From the NCBI GenBank assembly GCA_944322855.1, contig CALUQG010000008.1, positions 1 through 64,000 on the forward strand: 64,000 bases of DNA, given 5' to 3'. The position numbers and the translations under genes were made by a program. This DNA is from Candidatus Gastranaerophilales bacterium. GTDB lineage: Bacteria; Cyanobacteriota; Vampirovibrionia; Gastranaerophilales; Gastranaerophilaceae. The notes beneath the pieces were generated by a model. The model ran no database searches and was not told the origin of the DNA. It worked only from the letters and a program-made list of their open reading frames with translations. Each line of letters begins with the position of its first letter. Positions within the stretch are counted from its first letter, which is position 1. Positions 1 to 9,200 of the stretch are shown here, one piece after another.

Positions 1-2220
1 GGTCAATATACAAACAAAGATGCTCAAGCATACTTTGCTTATGACTCTAAAAAATCTTTTGGTGTAACTGTTTCTCACTTGAGATTTGGTGACAAACCGA
101 TTAAGTCTACCTACTTAATCACAGCACCGGACTTTGTTTCTTGCTCTGCTCACTCTTACATCGGCAGATATGACCTGTTAAAAGGCATCAAAGAAGGCGG
201 TGTATTCCTTCTTAACAGCCCGTGGTCAAAAGAAGAAGCATTCTCTCACTTAACAAGAGATATGCAGGAAACTATCATTAATAAGAAAGTTAAATTCTAC
301 AATATTGACGCAGAAGCTCTTATTAAAAAACAACCCGGCTTGCGTGGTAAAGGTGCTAACACTGTAATGATGGTTGCTTACTTCAAAGTATCAGGTATCA
401 TTCCTTTTGAACAAGCTTTAGAAGGTATGAGAGAAATGACTAAGAAAACCTTTAAGAAAAAAGGTGACGATGTTGTTAACATGAACTTAGCATTGATTGA
501 TGCAGCTGTTGATGCCTGCGAAGAAGTTGTTGTTCCTTCATCATTGGATGGTGTAGAAGCAGCAGCTCCTGTTAAATTCATTTCTGATGACGCAAGCGAT
601 TTTGCTAAGAAAATCATTGAACCTTCAATGAGACAAAAAGGCGACGATATTCCTGTATCAGCTATGTCAGTTGACGGTGTAATCCCGACAGGCACATCAT
701 GCCTTGAAAAACGTGCAATTGCACCGCGTGTTCCTCACTGGAACTCAGAAGCTTGTATACAGTGCGGTATCTGTGCTTCTGCTTGTCCGCATGCTGCAAT
801 CAGAACAAAACTTGTTGAAAAAGAAAATCTCGGCAATGCTCCGGAATCTTTCAACACAGTTGAAGCTAAACCTAACCTCAACGGTGAACACTTCAAAGTT
901 CAGGTTTACTGCAAAGATTGTACAGGTTGCGGTGTTTGCGTTGACCAGTGTCCTGCTAACAAAAATCCTGAAAAACAGGCTCTTACATGGTCTTCTGTAG
1001 AAGCAGAAGAAGCAGCAGGTGAATGCGTAAACGAAAAATTCTTTGACGAATTACCTGACAACGTAATGGGTAAAAACACTACAAAAACTATCAAAGGTGC
1101 AATGCTCAGAAAACCGTTGTTTGAATTCTCAGGCGCTTGTGCAGGCTGTGGAGAAACTCCTTATGTTAAGCTTGTTTCTCAATTGTTCGGTGAAAACGCT
1201 ATTGTTGCAAACGCAACAGGTTGTTCTTCAATCTACTCAGGTACTTTCCCAACAATTCCTTACACAACTACAAAAGATGGCAGAGGACCGGCATGGGCTA
1301 ACTCACTGTTTGAAGATAACGCTGAGTTCGGTTTCGGTATGAGATTGGCTGTTGACCAAAATAGAGATACTTTGAAAACATATGTTGAAAAAGTTATTGA
1401 AAATGACAAAACACCGGCTGACCTCAAAGATGCTTTGAATGAAGCAATGTCACACTGGGATAACTCAAAAACAGATGAAGCAGTCGCTGCTCAGGATAAA
1501 GCAAAAGCCGCACTTGCTAAATATGCTGATGTTCCTTGTCCTGATATGGCAAAAGTAAGAGAGCTTCAAGATTACTTTACTGACAAATCAGTATGGATTA
1601 TCGGTGGTGACGGCTGGGCTAACGATATCGGTTACGGCGGTATTGACCACGTTCTTGCTCAAAACAAAAACGTAAATATCCTTGTTCTCGATACTGAGGT
1701 TTACTCTAACACAGGCGGTCAGGCTTCTAAGTCTACACCTACAGGTGCTGTTGCTAAATTTGCTACAGGCGGTAAACCTACATACAAGAAAAACATGGGC
1801 TTGATGAGCATGTCTTATGGTTACGTTTATGTTGCATCAGTTGCTCTTGGTGCTGACAGAGCTCAAACTCTTAAAGCATTCCAGGAAGCTGAGGCATACA
1901 ACGGACCTTCTATCATCTTTGCTTATGCTCCTTGTATCGCTCATGGTATTGATATGAGCAAAACCCAGACTGAACAAAAACGTGCTGTTGAAGCAGGATA
2001 CTATCCGTTGTACAGATACAATCCTGAAAATGAACAACCGTTCACTTGGGATGCTAAAGATCCTAAAGGCAGCTATCAAGAGTTCATCAGAAGTGAAGGA
2101 CGTTACAAACAGTTGATGAAAACTAATCCTGAACATGCTGAAGCTCTTTATACACAGGCTGAATCAGATGCAGCTAAGAGAATGGCTGTATTCAAATCAG
2201 TTGGTGAATTGCTGAAATAG
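1..2220 (+). CDS. nifJ: Pyruvate:ferredoxin (flavodoxin) oxidoreductase, 5'-truncated
   Basis: C-terminal ~739 residues of a single-chain PFOR, which oxidatively decarboxylates pyruvate to acetyl-CoA and reduces ferredoxin. The frame is open from base 1, so the gene enters from the left; the TTG at 79 is not a real start. Seen in order: the gamma domain, a two-[4Fe-4S] ferredoxin domain (CIQCGICASACP at ~751-789, CKDCTGCGVCVDQCP at ~907-955), the proximal-cluster/TPP domain beginning CAGCGETPY (~1138), and the TPP-binding GGDGWANDIG (~1603). Full-length family members are ~1,180 aa, so roughly the first 440 residues lie outside. A hairpin terminator follows at once. It implies fermentative, oxygen-sensitive pyruvate metabolism in the cytoplasm. 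Confidence 0.97.
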   Translation, partial: GQYTNKDAQAYFAYDSKKSFGVTVSHLRFGDKPIKSTYLITAPDFVSCSAHSYIGRYDLLKGIKEGGVFLLNSPWSKEEAFSHLTRDMQETIINKKVKFYNIDAEALIKKQPGLRGKGANTVMMVAYFKVSGIIPFEQALEGMREMTKKTFKKKGDDVVNMNLALIDAAVDACEEVVVPSSLDGVEAAAPVKFISDDASDFAKKIIEPSMRQKGDDIPVSAMSVDGVIPTGTSCLEKRAIAPRVPHWNSEACIQCGICASACPHAAIRTKLVEKENLGNAPESFNTVEAKPNLNGEHFKVQVYCKDCTGCGVCVDQCPANKNPEKQALTWSSVEAEEAAGECVNEKFFDELPDNVMGKNTTKTIKGAMLRKPLFEFSGACAGCGETPYVKLVSQLFGENAIVANATGCSSIYSGTFPTIPYTTTKDGRGPAWANSLFEDNAEFGFGMRLAVDQNRDTLKTYVEKVIENDKTPADLKDALNEAMSHWDNSKTDEAVAAQDKAKAALAKYADVPCPDMAKVRELQDYFTDKSVWIIGGDGWANDIGYGGIDHVLAQNKNVNILVLDTEVYSNTGGQASKSTPTGAVAKFATGGKPTYKKNMGLMSMSYGYVYVASVALGADRAQTLKAFQEAEAYNGPSIIFAYAPCIAHGIDMSKTQTEQKRAVEAGYYPLYRYNPENEQPFTWDAKDPKGSYQEFIRSEGRYKQLMKTNPEHAEALYTQAESDAAKRMAVFKSVGELLK

Positions 2221-2249
2221 TTGATATAAAAGCATAAAGGCATAATATG

Positions 2250-2285
2250 AGGCATCTTGAAAAATTTCGAGATGCCTTTTTATTA
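2250..2285 (+). terminator. Rho-independent terminator of nifJ
   Basis: An 11-bp stem (AGGCATCTTGA / TCGAGATGCCT, one G-U pair) with a six-base loop is followed directly by TTTTTATTAT, 30 bp after the nifJ stop codon. Confidence 0.85.
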
Positions 2286-2319
2286 TAATCATTTTAGTTT
2301 TTATATAAAAAATTCAGGA

Positions 2320-4818
2320 TTAAAATTTTTTCAAATTAGTATACAGGGAGTCAACAGCTTTTTTTCCCTGTTTTCCAAAGTCGATAACGTACATTTTTGA
2401 AGAACCTATTTCTTTAATTTCCTGTATATGCCCTATACCGAATTTGCCATGAAAAACTCTGTCTCCTATAGAGTACTCAGAGGTGTTATTATTTTCTGTT
2501 ATATTGCTTGCGGAAGCTGCGGCTTCTTTTCTTTTTCGTTCTTCAAGCATTCTTTGTATCGGGTTGTCTTCCAGTAATTTTTTAATTTTTTCTTCGTCAT
2601 TTGTTTTGTTTTGCGCGCTTTTTACAATAAAAGCTTCCTTTTTAGTAAAATTCACTCCGGATGTTTGTGTCGTATTTTTGTAAGTTGGTTTTGGTTTAAC
2701 AACTTTGCTTATTTTTTGTGTGGTTTGCCCTGAAATTGGTGCAACAAAGCCTGAGCCAAAAGAATTTGTTTTTTCAACATAACCGGATCTGTCAGATTTG
2801 ATTTTTGAAACAGCCTGTTTGAATGTTGATGTTTTGTATGTAGAAAGGGCTGTTTCATCACTAATATGACGTTCAGTAAGGCTTTCCGGAATTTCTACGA
2901 GAAATCTGCTTGGATTATAATACCTTGTTTCTCCCCACATTTGACGTCTTTTTGCATAAGTAATGAACAATTTCTGTTTTGCTCTTGTGATGCCGACATA
3001 CATTAGTCTTCGTTCTTCTTCCATTTCAGTGTTGCTGTTTAAAGAACGGCTGTGAGGAAAGATGCCTTCTTCAAGCCCTGCAAGAAAAACCGTATCAAAT
3101 TCAAGGCCTTTGGCGGCATGAAGCGTCATAAGTGTTACTGCATCATCTGCCTCCGGTGTTTCATCAAGGTCACTTACAAGTGCAACTTGAGCAAGAAATT
3201 CTCCCAGTATATTGTCTTCTTCTTCGGGTGAAAAATCACGGGCTACATTGACAAGTTCTTGAAGGTTTTCTATTCTTGTTTGTGCTTCTTCTGTGTCTTC
3301 CTGTTTTAATTCTGCAAGATAACCTGTCTGTTCAACGACAAACGCAATAAATTCAGGTAAAGACATTGTATTTCTGTTTTTGTCTAATTTATCAAGTAAT
3401 TCTTTAAAAGATGTTAGTTTTGCTTTTACTCCTGCTGAAAATTCGTCATATTGCTCAATGTTATCAATAATTTCGTACATTGAATAGTTCATAGAATCTG
3501 CAATTTCTTGAATTTTCTTTACTGTTGTGTCTCCGATAGAGCGTTTGGGAACATTGATAATTCTTTTTAAACTCTGAGAATCATGCCTGTTGTACAGTAA
3601 TTTGAGATATGCGATTATATCTTTGACTTCTTTTCTGTCATAGAATTTTAGTCCACCAACCATTTTGTACGGTATACCCTGTGAGATTAGTGCTTCTTCA
3701 ATAGGACGTGATTGAGAGTTTGTTCTGTACAATACTGCGCATTCATTGAGATTTGCATTCAAATGCCTTATTTTATTGGCAATGTAATAGGCTTCATTTG
3801 CTTCATCCTGAGCTTCATAAATATCTATTTTTTCGCCCTGCCCTTTTGTTGAATACAGGTTTTTGCTTACACGTTCAGTGTTATTTACAATTATTGCATT
3901 TGCCGCATCCAGTATGGTTGCAACGGAACGATAATTTTGTTCAAGCTTAATGAGTTTTGAGTTTTTGTAGTCTGTTTGGAAGTTTAATATGATTTTATAG
4001 TCAGCGCCTCTCCAGCTATAGATGGATTGGTCAACATCACCTACTACGCAAAGGCTTCTGCCTTTTAATTCTTCGTCTGTTTTTCCGTTTGAATACAGGT
4101 GCTTAATCAGCATATACTGGCTTATGTTTGTATCTTGAAACTCATCAACAAGAATGTGTGAAAATCTTTCGTGGTATTTATTTCTAACTTCTTCATTTGT
4201 TGAAAGCAGATTTACAGTCAGCAGTAGCATATCATCGAAATCAATTGCATTGTTTGAAAGAAGCTGCTTTTCATATTCCTCATAAACCTCTGAAATTCTT
4301 TGAGAACGGTAATCTCTGGCTCTTGTTGAAAAAGTGTATGCGTCTTGCATTTTGCTTTTTGCGTTGCTGATGGCAGCTTTGACGAGTTTGGGTGCAAAGA
4401 CTTTTTCGTCCATGTTCAGTTTTTTCAAAACATTTTTGATTATTGTATTTGTGTCAGAATCATCATATATGACATAATTTTTGTCCCATTGTTTCCCGTC
4501 AGGGCTTTTGTAGTTTTCGATGTCATAACGCAATATGCGTCCGCAGATGTTGTGGAATGTTCCAACCCACATTTTTTTGACAACATCCTCTCCAAGCATT
4601 TTTGAAAGACGTTCTTTCATTTCTTTTGCAGCTTTGTTTGTAAATGTAACAGCCAGAATTTTATATGGGTTTATGCCTGATTTGACAAGGTTAACAATAC
4701 GGGTTGTGAGTACTTTTGTTTTGCCGCTTCCGGCACCTGCCAGAACAAGCAATGCACCTTCTTTTTCTGTTACGGCTTCTTTTTGCTGCTCATTCAAAGA
4801 TTTTAATAATTCTTCCAA
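2320..4818 (-). CDS. pcrA: ATP-dependent DNA helicase PcrA/UvrD
   Basis: An 832-aa SF1A 3'-5' helicase acting in nucleotide excision repair and in removing proteins from DNA. The Walker A motif AGAGSGKT is at residues 27-34. DEFQDTN (motif II, ~225), GDVDQSIYSWRGAD (motif III region) and LMYVGITRAKQKL (motif VI) are all intact. The last ~50 residues (YSIGDRVFHGKFGIG...) form the Tudor-like C-terminal module of PcrA. Length is slightly above the usual ~720-750 because of a low-complexity Lys/Thr/Asn-rich linker before it. It stands alone and is transcribed away from the SLOG gene. Confidence 0.96.
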   Translation of the reverse strand: MEELLKSLNEQQKEAVTEKEGALLVLAGAGSGKTKVLTTRIVNLVKSGINPYKILAVTFTNKAAKEMKERLSKMLGEDVVKKMWVGTFHNICGRILRYDIENYKSPDGKQWDKNYVIYDDSDTNTIIKNVLKKLNMDEKVFAPKLVKAAISNAKSKMQDAYTFSTRARDYRSQRISEVYEEYEKQLLSNNAIDFDDMLLLTVNLLSTNEEVRNKYHERFSHILVDEFQDTNISQYMLIKHLYSNGKTDEELKGRSLCVVGDVDQSIYSWRGADYKIILNFQTDYKNSKLIKLEQNYRSVATILDAANAIIVNNTERVSKNLYSTKGQGEKIDIYEAQDEANEAYYIANKIRHLNANLNECAVLYRTNSQSRPIEEALISQGIPYKMVGGLKFYDRKEVKDIIAYLKLLYNRHDSQSLKRIINVPKRSIGDTTVKKIQEIADSMNYSMYEIIDNIEQYDEFSAGVKAKLTSFKELLDKLDKNRNTMSLPEFIAFVVEQTGYLAELKQEDTEEAQTRIENLQELVNVARDFSPEEEDNILGEFLAQVALVSDLDETPEADDAVTLMTLHAAKGLEFDTVFLAGLEEGIFPHSRSLNSNTEMEEERRLMYVGITRAKQKLFITYAKRRQMWGETRYYNPSRFLVEIPESLTERHISDETALSTYKTSTFKQAVSKIKSDRSGYVEKTNSFGSGFVAPISGQTTQKISKVVKPKPTYKNTTQTSGVNFTKKEAFIVKSAQNKTNDEEKIKKLLEDNPIQRMLEERKRKEAAASASNITENNNTSEYSIGDRVFHGKFGIGHIQEIKEIGSSKMYVIDFGKQGKKAVDSLYTNLKKF

Positions 4819-4892
4819 AGTCCCCTTCTTCCCCGTAATATAAATGTTTCGTACTTATTTTGTTTGAGATTTTTATGAAAACCCTTTTATTT

Positions 4893-4921
4893 TTGTCAAT
4901 TTATGCTATTATTATGATAAT
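4893..4921 (+). promoter_or_regulatory. Candidate sigma-70 promoter of the SLOG gene
   Basis: TTGTCA, 17-bp spacer, GATAAT, ending 41 bp before the ATG at 4963. An overlapping extended -10 reading (TGCTATTAT, 4904-4912) is also possible. Confidence 0.45.
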
Positions 4922-4962
4922 CAAAAAAAAGTTTTTAGTAAATTATTAGTTCAGGATACAAT

Positions 4963-5535
4963 ATGTCAGAAGAAAACAAAGAAAATCAGGAACAACAGTC
5001 TTCAATAATGGTGCCGATAGACGATTTGGATAAAGTTCCTGAAGACGGAACAAACACGGTTGATCAGCTAGCAATGGAGCTTGCCACTATTCAGCAGTCA
5101 GAAAAGCGTATTGCTGTAATCGGCAGCCGTAATTTGCCTATTACTCACCAGCAAATTATTGAAACATTGGCTTATGCTCTTGTCTCTCAAGGAAATACAA
5201 TTATTACATCAGGCGGTTCATCAGGTACAAATGCTGCTACAATTAGAGGGGCAATGAAGGCAAATCCTGAAAAGTTAAAAGTTATTTTGCCTCAGACAAT
5301 CGGTCAGCAGCCTTCAGATGTTCAAGACCAGCTTATCGGAGTTCCGAATATTATTGAACATGCTGACAGAGCTATGATGACACTTGCTGATGCAAGCCGT
5401 ATTTGCAACAGAGAAATTATAGATGACTGCCAGCAGTTGATTTGCTTCCTTTCTCATACTTCAAATACTTTGCATAAAGCAATTGATTATGCGGAAGAAT
5501 CTCACAAAGTTATTACAGCTTTTTATCTTGATTAA
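4963..5535 (+). CDS. SLOG-superfamily (DprA/recombination-mediator-like) protein
   Basis: A 190-aa protein with an acidic, Gln-rich ~45-residue N-terminus followed by a Rossmann-like SLOG domain: AVIGSRNLP, then TSGGSSGTNAATIRGAM (the GGxxG[TS]N-type nucleotide-binding turn), and CNREIIDDCQQLICF near the end. It resembles the stand-alone cyanobacterial proteins annotated as DNA recombination-mediator protein A, but lacks the SAM and winged-helix parts of full DprA. Binding of single-stranded DNA or of a nucleotide ligand is possible; neither can be decided from sequence. Monocistronic, between divergent pcrA and the convergent nuclease. Confidence 0.75.
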   Translation: MSEENKENQEQQSSIMVPIDDLDKVPEDGTNTVDQLAMELATIQQSEKRIAVIGSRNLPITHQQIIETLAYALVSQGNTIITSGGSSGTNAATIRGAMKANPEKLKVILPQTIGQQPSDVQDQLIGVPNIIEHADRAMMTLADASRICNREIIDDCQQLICFLSHTSNTLHKAIDYAEESHKVITAFYLD

Positions 5536-5557
5536 TTTTGGTGTATAAAAACTTATA

Positions 5558-5597
5558 AAAAAGAAACGAAACGCACATCAGGATTTTGTTTCTTTTT
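5558..5597 (+). terminator. Weak hairpin between convergent genes
   Basis: AAAAAGAAAC pairs with GTTTCTTTTT across a ~20-base loop. It is A/T rich with no clear GC core, so it may be a weak bidirectional terminator for the SLOG gene and the nuclease. Confidence 0.35.
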
Positions 5598-5600
5598 CTA

Positions 5601-6287
5601 TTAGTAATACGGACAGGCTCTGTAATATTTGCAATATTTACAGTTGTCAGTTTTGTTACAAAAATAATTAGGGTTGTTGTTTATTTTATTTATTAAATCA
5701 AGTATCTGGTTTTTATATTGAATGTATAGATTTTCATCAAACAGAATTTTTACACTGCTTCCTGCTGAAAGATTTATATAATGCAGTGACAGCTGTTCGG
5801 GCTTTTTTATATAGTTTTTCGCTTTCAGTATTTCATACATACAAAAAAGATAAAATGTTGTTTGAAATTTTACATTTTCAGGAGTGAATTTTTCACCTGT
5901 TTTCCAGTCAAGAATAACGTAATTTTCACCGTTTTGCATCAATGCATCAATACGGCCTGTCAGCCAGTATTCATCTATTTTTAAATTGAAAGTATATTCA
6001 CTTGCGATATATTTCAGATTTTTAATTTCACTATTTATAAAATTGTTCCACAGTAGTTTTTCATTTTTTGATAACGAAGCAATAAGTTTTGAAATATCCA
6101 TGCCCTGAAGATAAAAATTAATAAGGTTATGCAGAGTGTTACCTGTTTCTGATGCGCTCAATTTGCTCAAATTCTCGACTATATGGACTTTGTCTATATA
6201 ACAGAGTTTATATTTTTGAGGGCATTCGTCATACATTTGTAATTTTGCCAGCGTATATGTTTGAACTGTATTTTTGCTATTTTGCAT
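5601..6287 (-). CDS. PD-(D/E)XK nuclease with predicted Fe-S cluster (AddB/Cas4-like)
   Basis: A 229-aa RecB-family nuclease. The catalytic core is GRIDAL...YVILDWKTGE (Asp and Asp-Trp-Lys). Fe-S-type cysteines are one N-terminal Cys in YDECPQKYKL and a C-terminal group, CNKTDNCKYCKYYRACPY, the arrangement seen in AddB and Cas4 nucleases. The ATG at 6287 is chosen because GGAG lies six bases upstream and it overlaps the end of the helicase gene by 11 bp, which suggests translational coupling; a start at 6320 is possible but has no such support. It probably works with the preceding helicase as a recombination exonuclease. No cas genes or repeats are nearby, so Cas4 is unlikely. Confidence 0.85.
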   Translation of the reverse strand: MQNSKNTVQTYTLAKLQMYDECPQKYKLCYIDKVHIVENLSKLSASETGNTLHNLINFYLQGMDISKLIASLSKNEKLLWNNFINSEIKNLKYIASEYTFNLKIDEYWLTGRIDALMQNGENYVILDWKTGEKFTPENVKFQTTFYLFCMYEILKAKNYIKKPEQLSLHYINLSAGSSVKILFDENLYIQYKNQILDLINKINNNPNYFCNKTDNCKYCKYYRACPYY

Positions 6288-9200
6288 TTTTTTCTCCGTG
6301 CTGTAAGGATAGTATATCAAATAGAATAGATGGTTTTGTTGTCGTTATCTTGGCAAATTTTTTGTACTTTTGTGCAGATGTGATGAATAATTTTTTCTTT
6401 GCCCTTGTAAATGCAACATACATCAATCGTAGATTTTCTTCAATCTGAATAATTTTTTGTTCATTTTCATTTCTGTATTTGTATTTAGAGTTTAGTGCTT
6501 TTATTGCTTCAAGAAAACGTTCTTTTGATTTAATTTTTATGTCTTCTGTTTTCAAAGGTAATATTTTATCAGTTAATTCGGGGAGAAAAACATAATCAAA
6601 TTCATCTCCTTTTGATTTGTGATAAGTCATTATTTGTACAGCTCCCTGTGCTGTAGTTGTTTCTTTTTCATCTGTAGTAAAAAATCTGTATCTGCTGCCG
6701 GCCGGTTTTTGAGAAGCTTCTTGCAGTTTATCAATTAATACGTCTCTATTTTGATATTGGCTTTCATAGTTTTTGAAAAGCAGTGCAGTCAGATAGACAT
6801 TTGATTTTTCTATTTCCGAAGAGTAGTAATAAAGACCTGCTTTTATGGTGAATTCTTCCAGATTTAATGACGAATTTTCAAGCCAGTAATTTAAATCCCA
6901 CAGCAATTTGCATAGAGCTTGGGACTCTATATCATCTTGATTTATAGTTATAAAAGGAGTTTTTAAATTTTTTAAAAAATCAATATCTTTTGTATCTAAG
7001 TCTAGAAGCTTTTGTTCTGCCATAATCTTTGCACATTCAATAACTGTTTCATTTTGCCAAGGATGGGTACAGAAACACTGCAAAGCAAGAATTAGCGAAA
7101 AAATAGGCTGCTGATTTAGAATATCTCCTCTTGTCAGAACGACAAATCCGTAATTTTTTAAAAATTCACTGTATTCAGCTACATTGTAATTGTTTCTGAC
7201 GAGAATTGCTATAGTTGAGTCAGGTTCAGATGTGAAAATTTTTCTTATTTCTGACAGAAGAAAATTCCTTTCTTCTTTGTAGTTATCAAATATTTCAAAA
7301 TTTACGGCATTTTTTATTTCCGGATTTTTTCCTTTCACTCCTTGCATCTTTATATCAAAAAAAGCATTTTTATATTCCGGTTGTTTATTTGAGTATTCTA
7401 TTAAGTTGTTTGCGAGAGTATAGATATCTTTTGTACATCTTTGGGAGTGGTTCATTGTTACATTTTTTGAGCCTTTTATGAAATTTCTGAAACCTTCCAT
7501 ATCGGCATTTGTGAAAGTTGTTGTTATTGCTTGATTTATATCTCCGCAGCGTATAAGATTTTTGTGCTTTTGGCTCAATATATTTAGCAGTTTTTGTTGA
7601 ATATACGACGAATCCTGTGCTTCATCCTCTATAATGTAATGGCACAATTCTTGATAATATTCTGCAATATCTTTGTTATTTTCAAGTAGTTTTACGGAAA
7701 GAACAAGCATATCATCATAATCTATGATATTTTTGCTTTTTAGGTAAAGATTGTAAGTATTGAAGAATTTTAAAAATTTTGAGATTTCACTGTCTTTGGT
7801 ATAAGGGATTTTTCTTATATCAGAAAGTTTGAGAGACGAAACAGCACTCTGGTATTTTTCGTAATCATCTTGATTATATTGAAGTTTTAGAAGAATTTCT
7901 CTCATTATCTTTTGACGTGCGGTATCATCACAAACTTCAAAATTTTCATCAAGCCCTATACGAACAAAGTTAGAATTTTCTTTTAGTATTTTTAATGCCA
8001 GCCCGTGTATTGTAGAAATATTGGGCAATTTTTCGATGTTCGGGCAGGCTTTTTTTATTCTTTCTTTAAAATTTCTTGCTGCCGATTCCATATAGGTGAG
8101 AACAAAAATGTTTTCGCTTTTTATATTTCTTTTCAAAAGTTTAATCAATAGTGCCAGCAAAATTGTTGTTTTTCCTGCTCCGGGTACTGCTGAAATAGAC
8201 ATATTCCCGTTTTTGTATTCCAGAACAGGTCTCTGGTCATCTCTCGGAGTAAATTTGAAATCATATTTATCCGATAGTTTATCTTTTGTTGCATTTGAAA
8301 GTAATAATTCATCGATGCCGCCAAAATTTTCAATCCCCTGTGTATCAAATAAGCTGGAATATGCAAAAATTCGATTTCTAGCAAGGAGTGAAAGCTTTCT
8401 GAGCATTTTTTCAGTTTTTATTTTTGATAATTCAATATTGTCTTCATAAGTAAAGCTGTCTTTGTTCCATGATTTTTGAAAGACCCATGCATTATATAAT
8501 GTGCCGAAATCATCTCTAATCCACTTTGTTGAACTTGTATCAATCCATATCTGGTATTTTGTTTTGATTGAAAAATCAATGATTTTTTGAGCTGTTGAGA
8601 TTATAACCGCATCATCTTTTATCTCCGGTGAAGTATATGGATTTTCAGATATTATTGAATTTTCAATTTGAGATAAGATTAATTTTTGAAAAGAAATATT
8701 TTGTTTTTGTTCCTCAAATACTGTTTCAAAATCCCGTATTTGTTTCATAAAAAAGTTGAGTTTTCCTGTGTCTTTTATTAGTTCATTGTTATCGAGTACT
8801 ATCTTTGTATAAATATTAAAAATTTTTTCACTCAACAGCATTTGAGAAGCTTTAATGTCTGTTATAGTCTGTATAAGATTTTTTAGTTTACTGTTGTAAA
8901 TATCATTTTTTAGATTACAAAAATTCAAACATTTGTCTGTCTTGTAATTTTCTACAATTTGCATACAATATTTTAAAGGGATGTTCATAAGTCCATGCAA
9001 AATTGCTCTTATGTCATATACATCAACCTCTTCGCCTATAGAAATTTTTAAAATTGAAAGAACATTTTTTACTGTTTTGTTGTAACAAAGTTTTTCACTT
9101 CCTGAAAGATATTGATATGATATTTCTTTTGGTTCAAATTTTTCCTGAATCGCAAATTTTAAAATACTGTCAATTTCAGGTGTAATAATAGAAATATCGG

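Noticed and set aside
378-695. Antisense reading frame inside nifJ
   Set aside because: Lies opposite strongly conserved PFOR sequence, has no ribosome site and no recognisable domain; a shadow of the real gene. Many similar frames elsewhere were rejected for the same reason.
5601-6287. Possible Cas4 nuclease of a CRISPR system
   Set aside because: The cysteine arrangement is Cas4-like, but no repeats or cas genes are near, and it overlaps the helicase gene as in AddAB-type systems.
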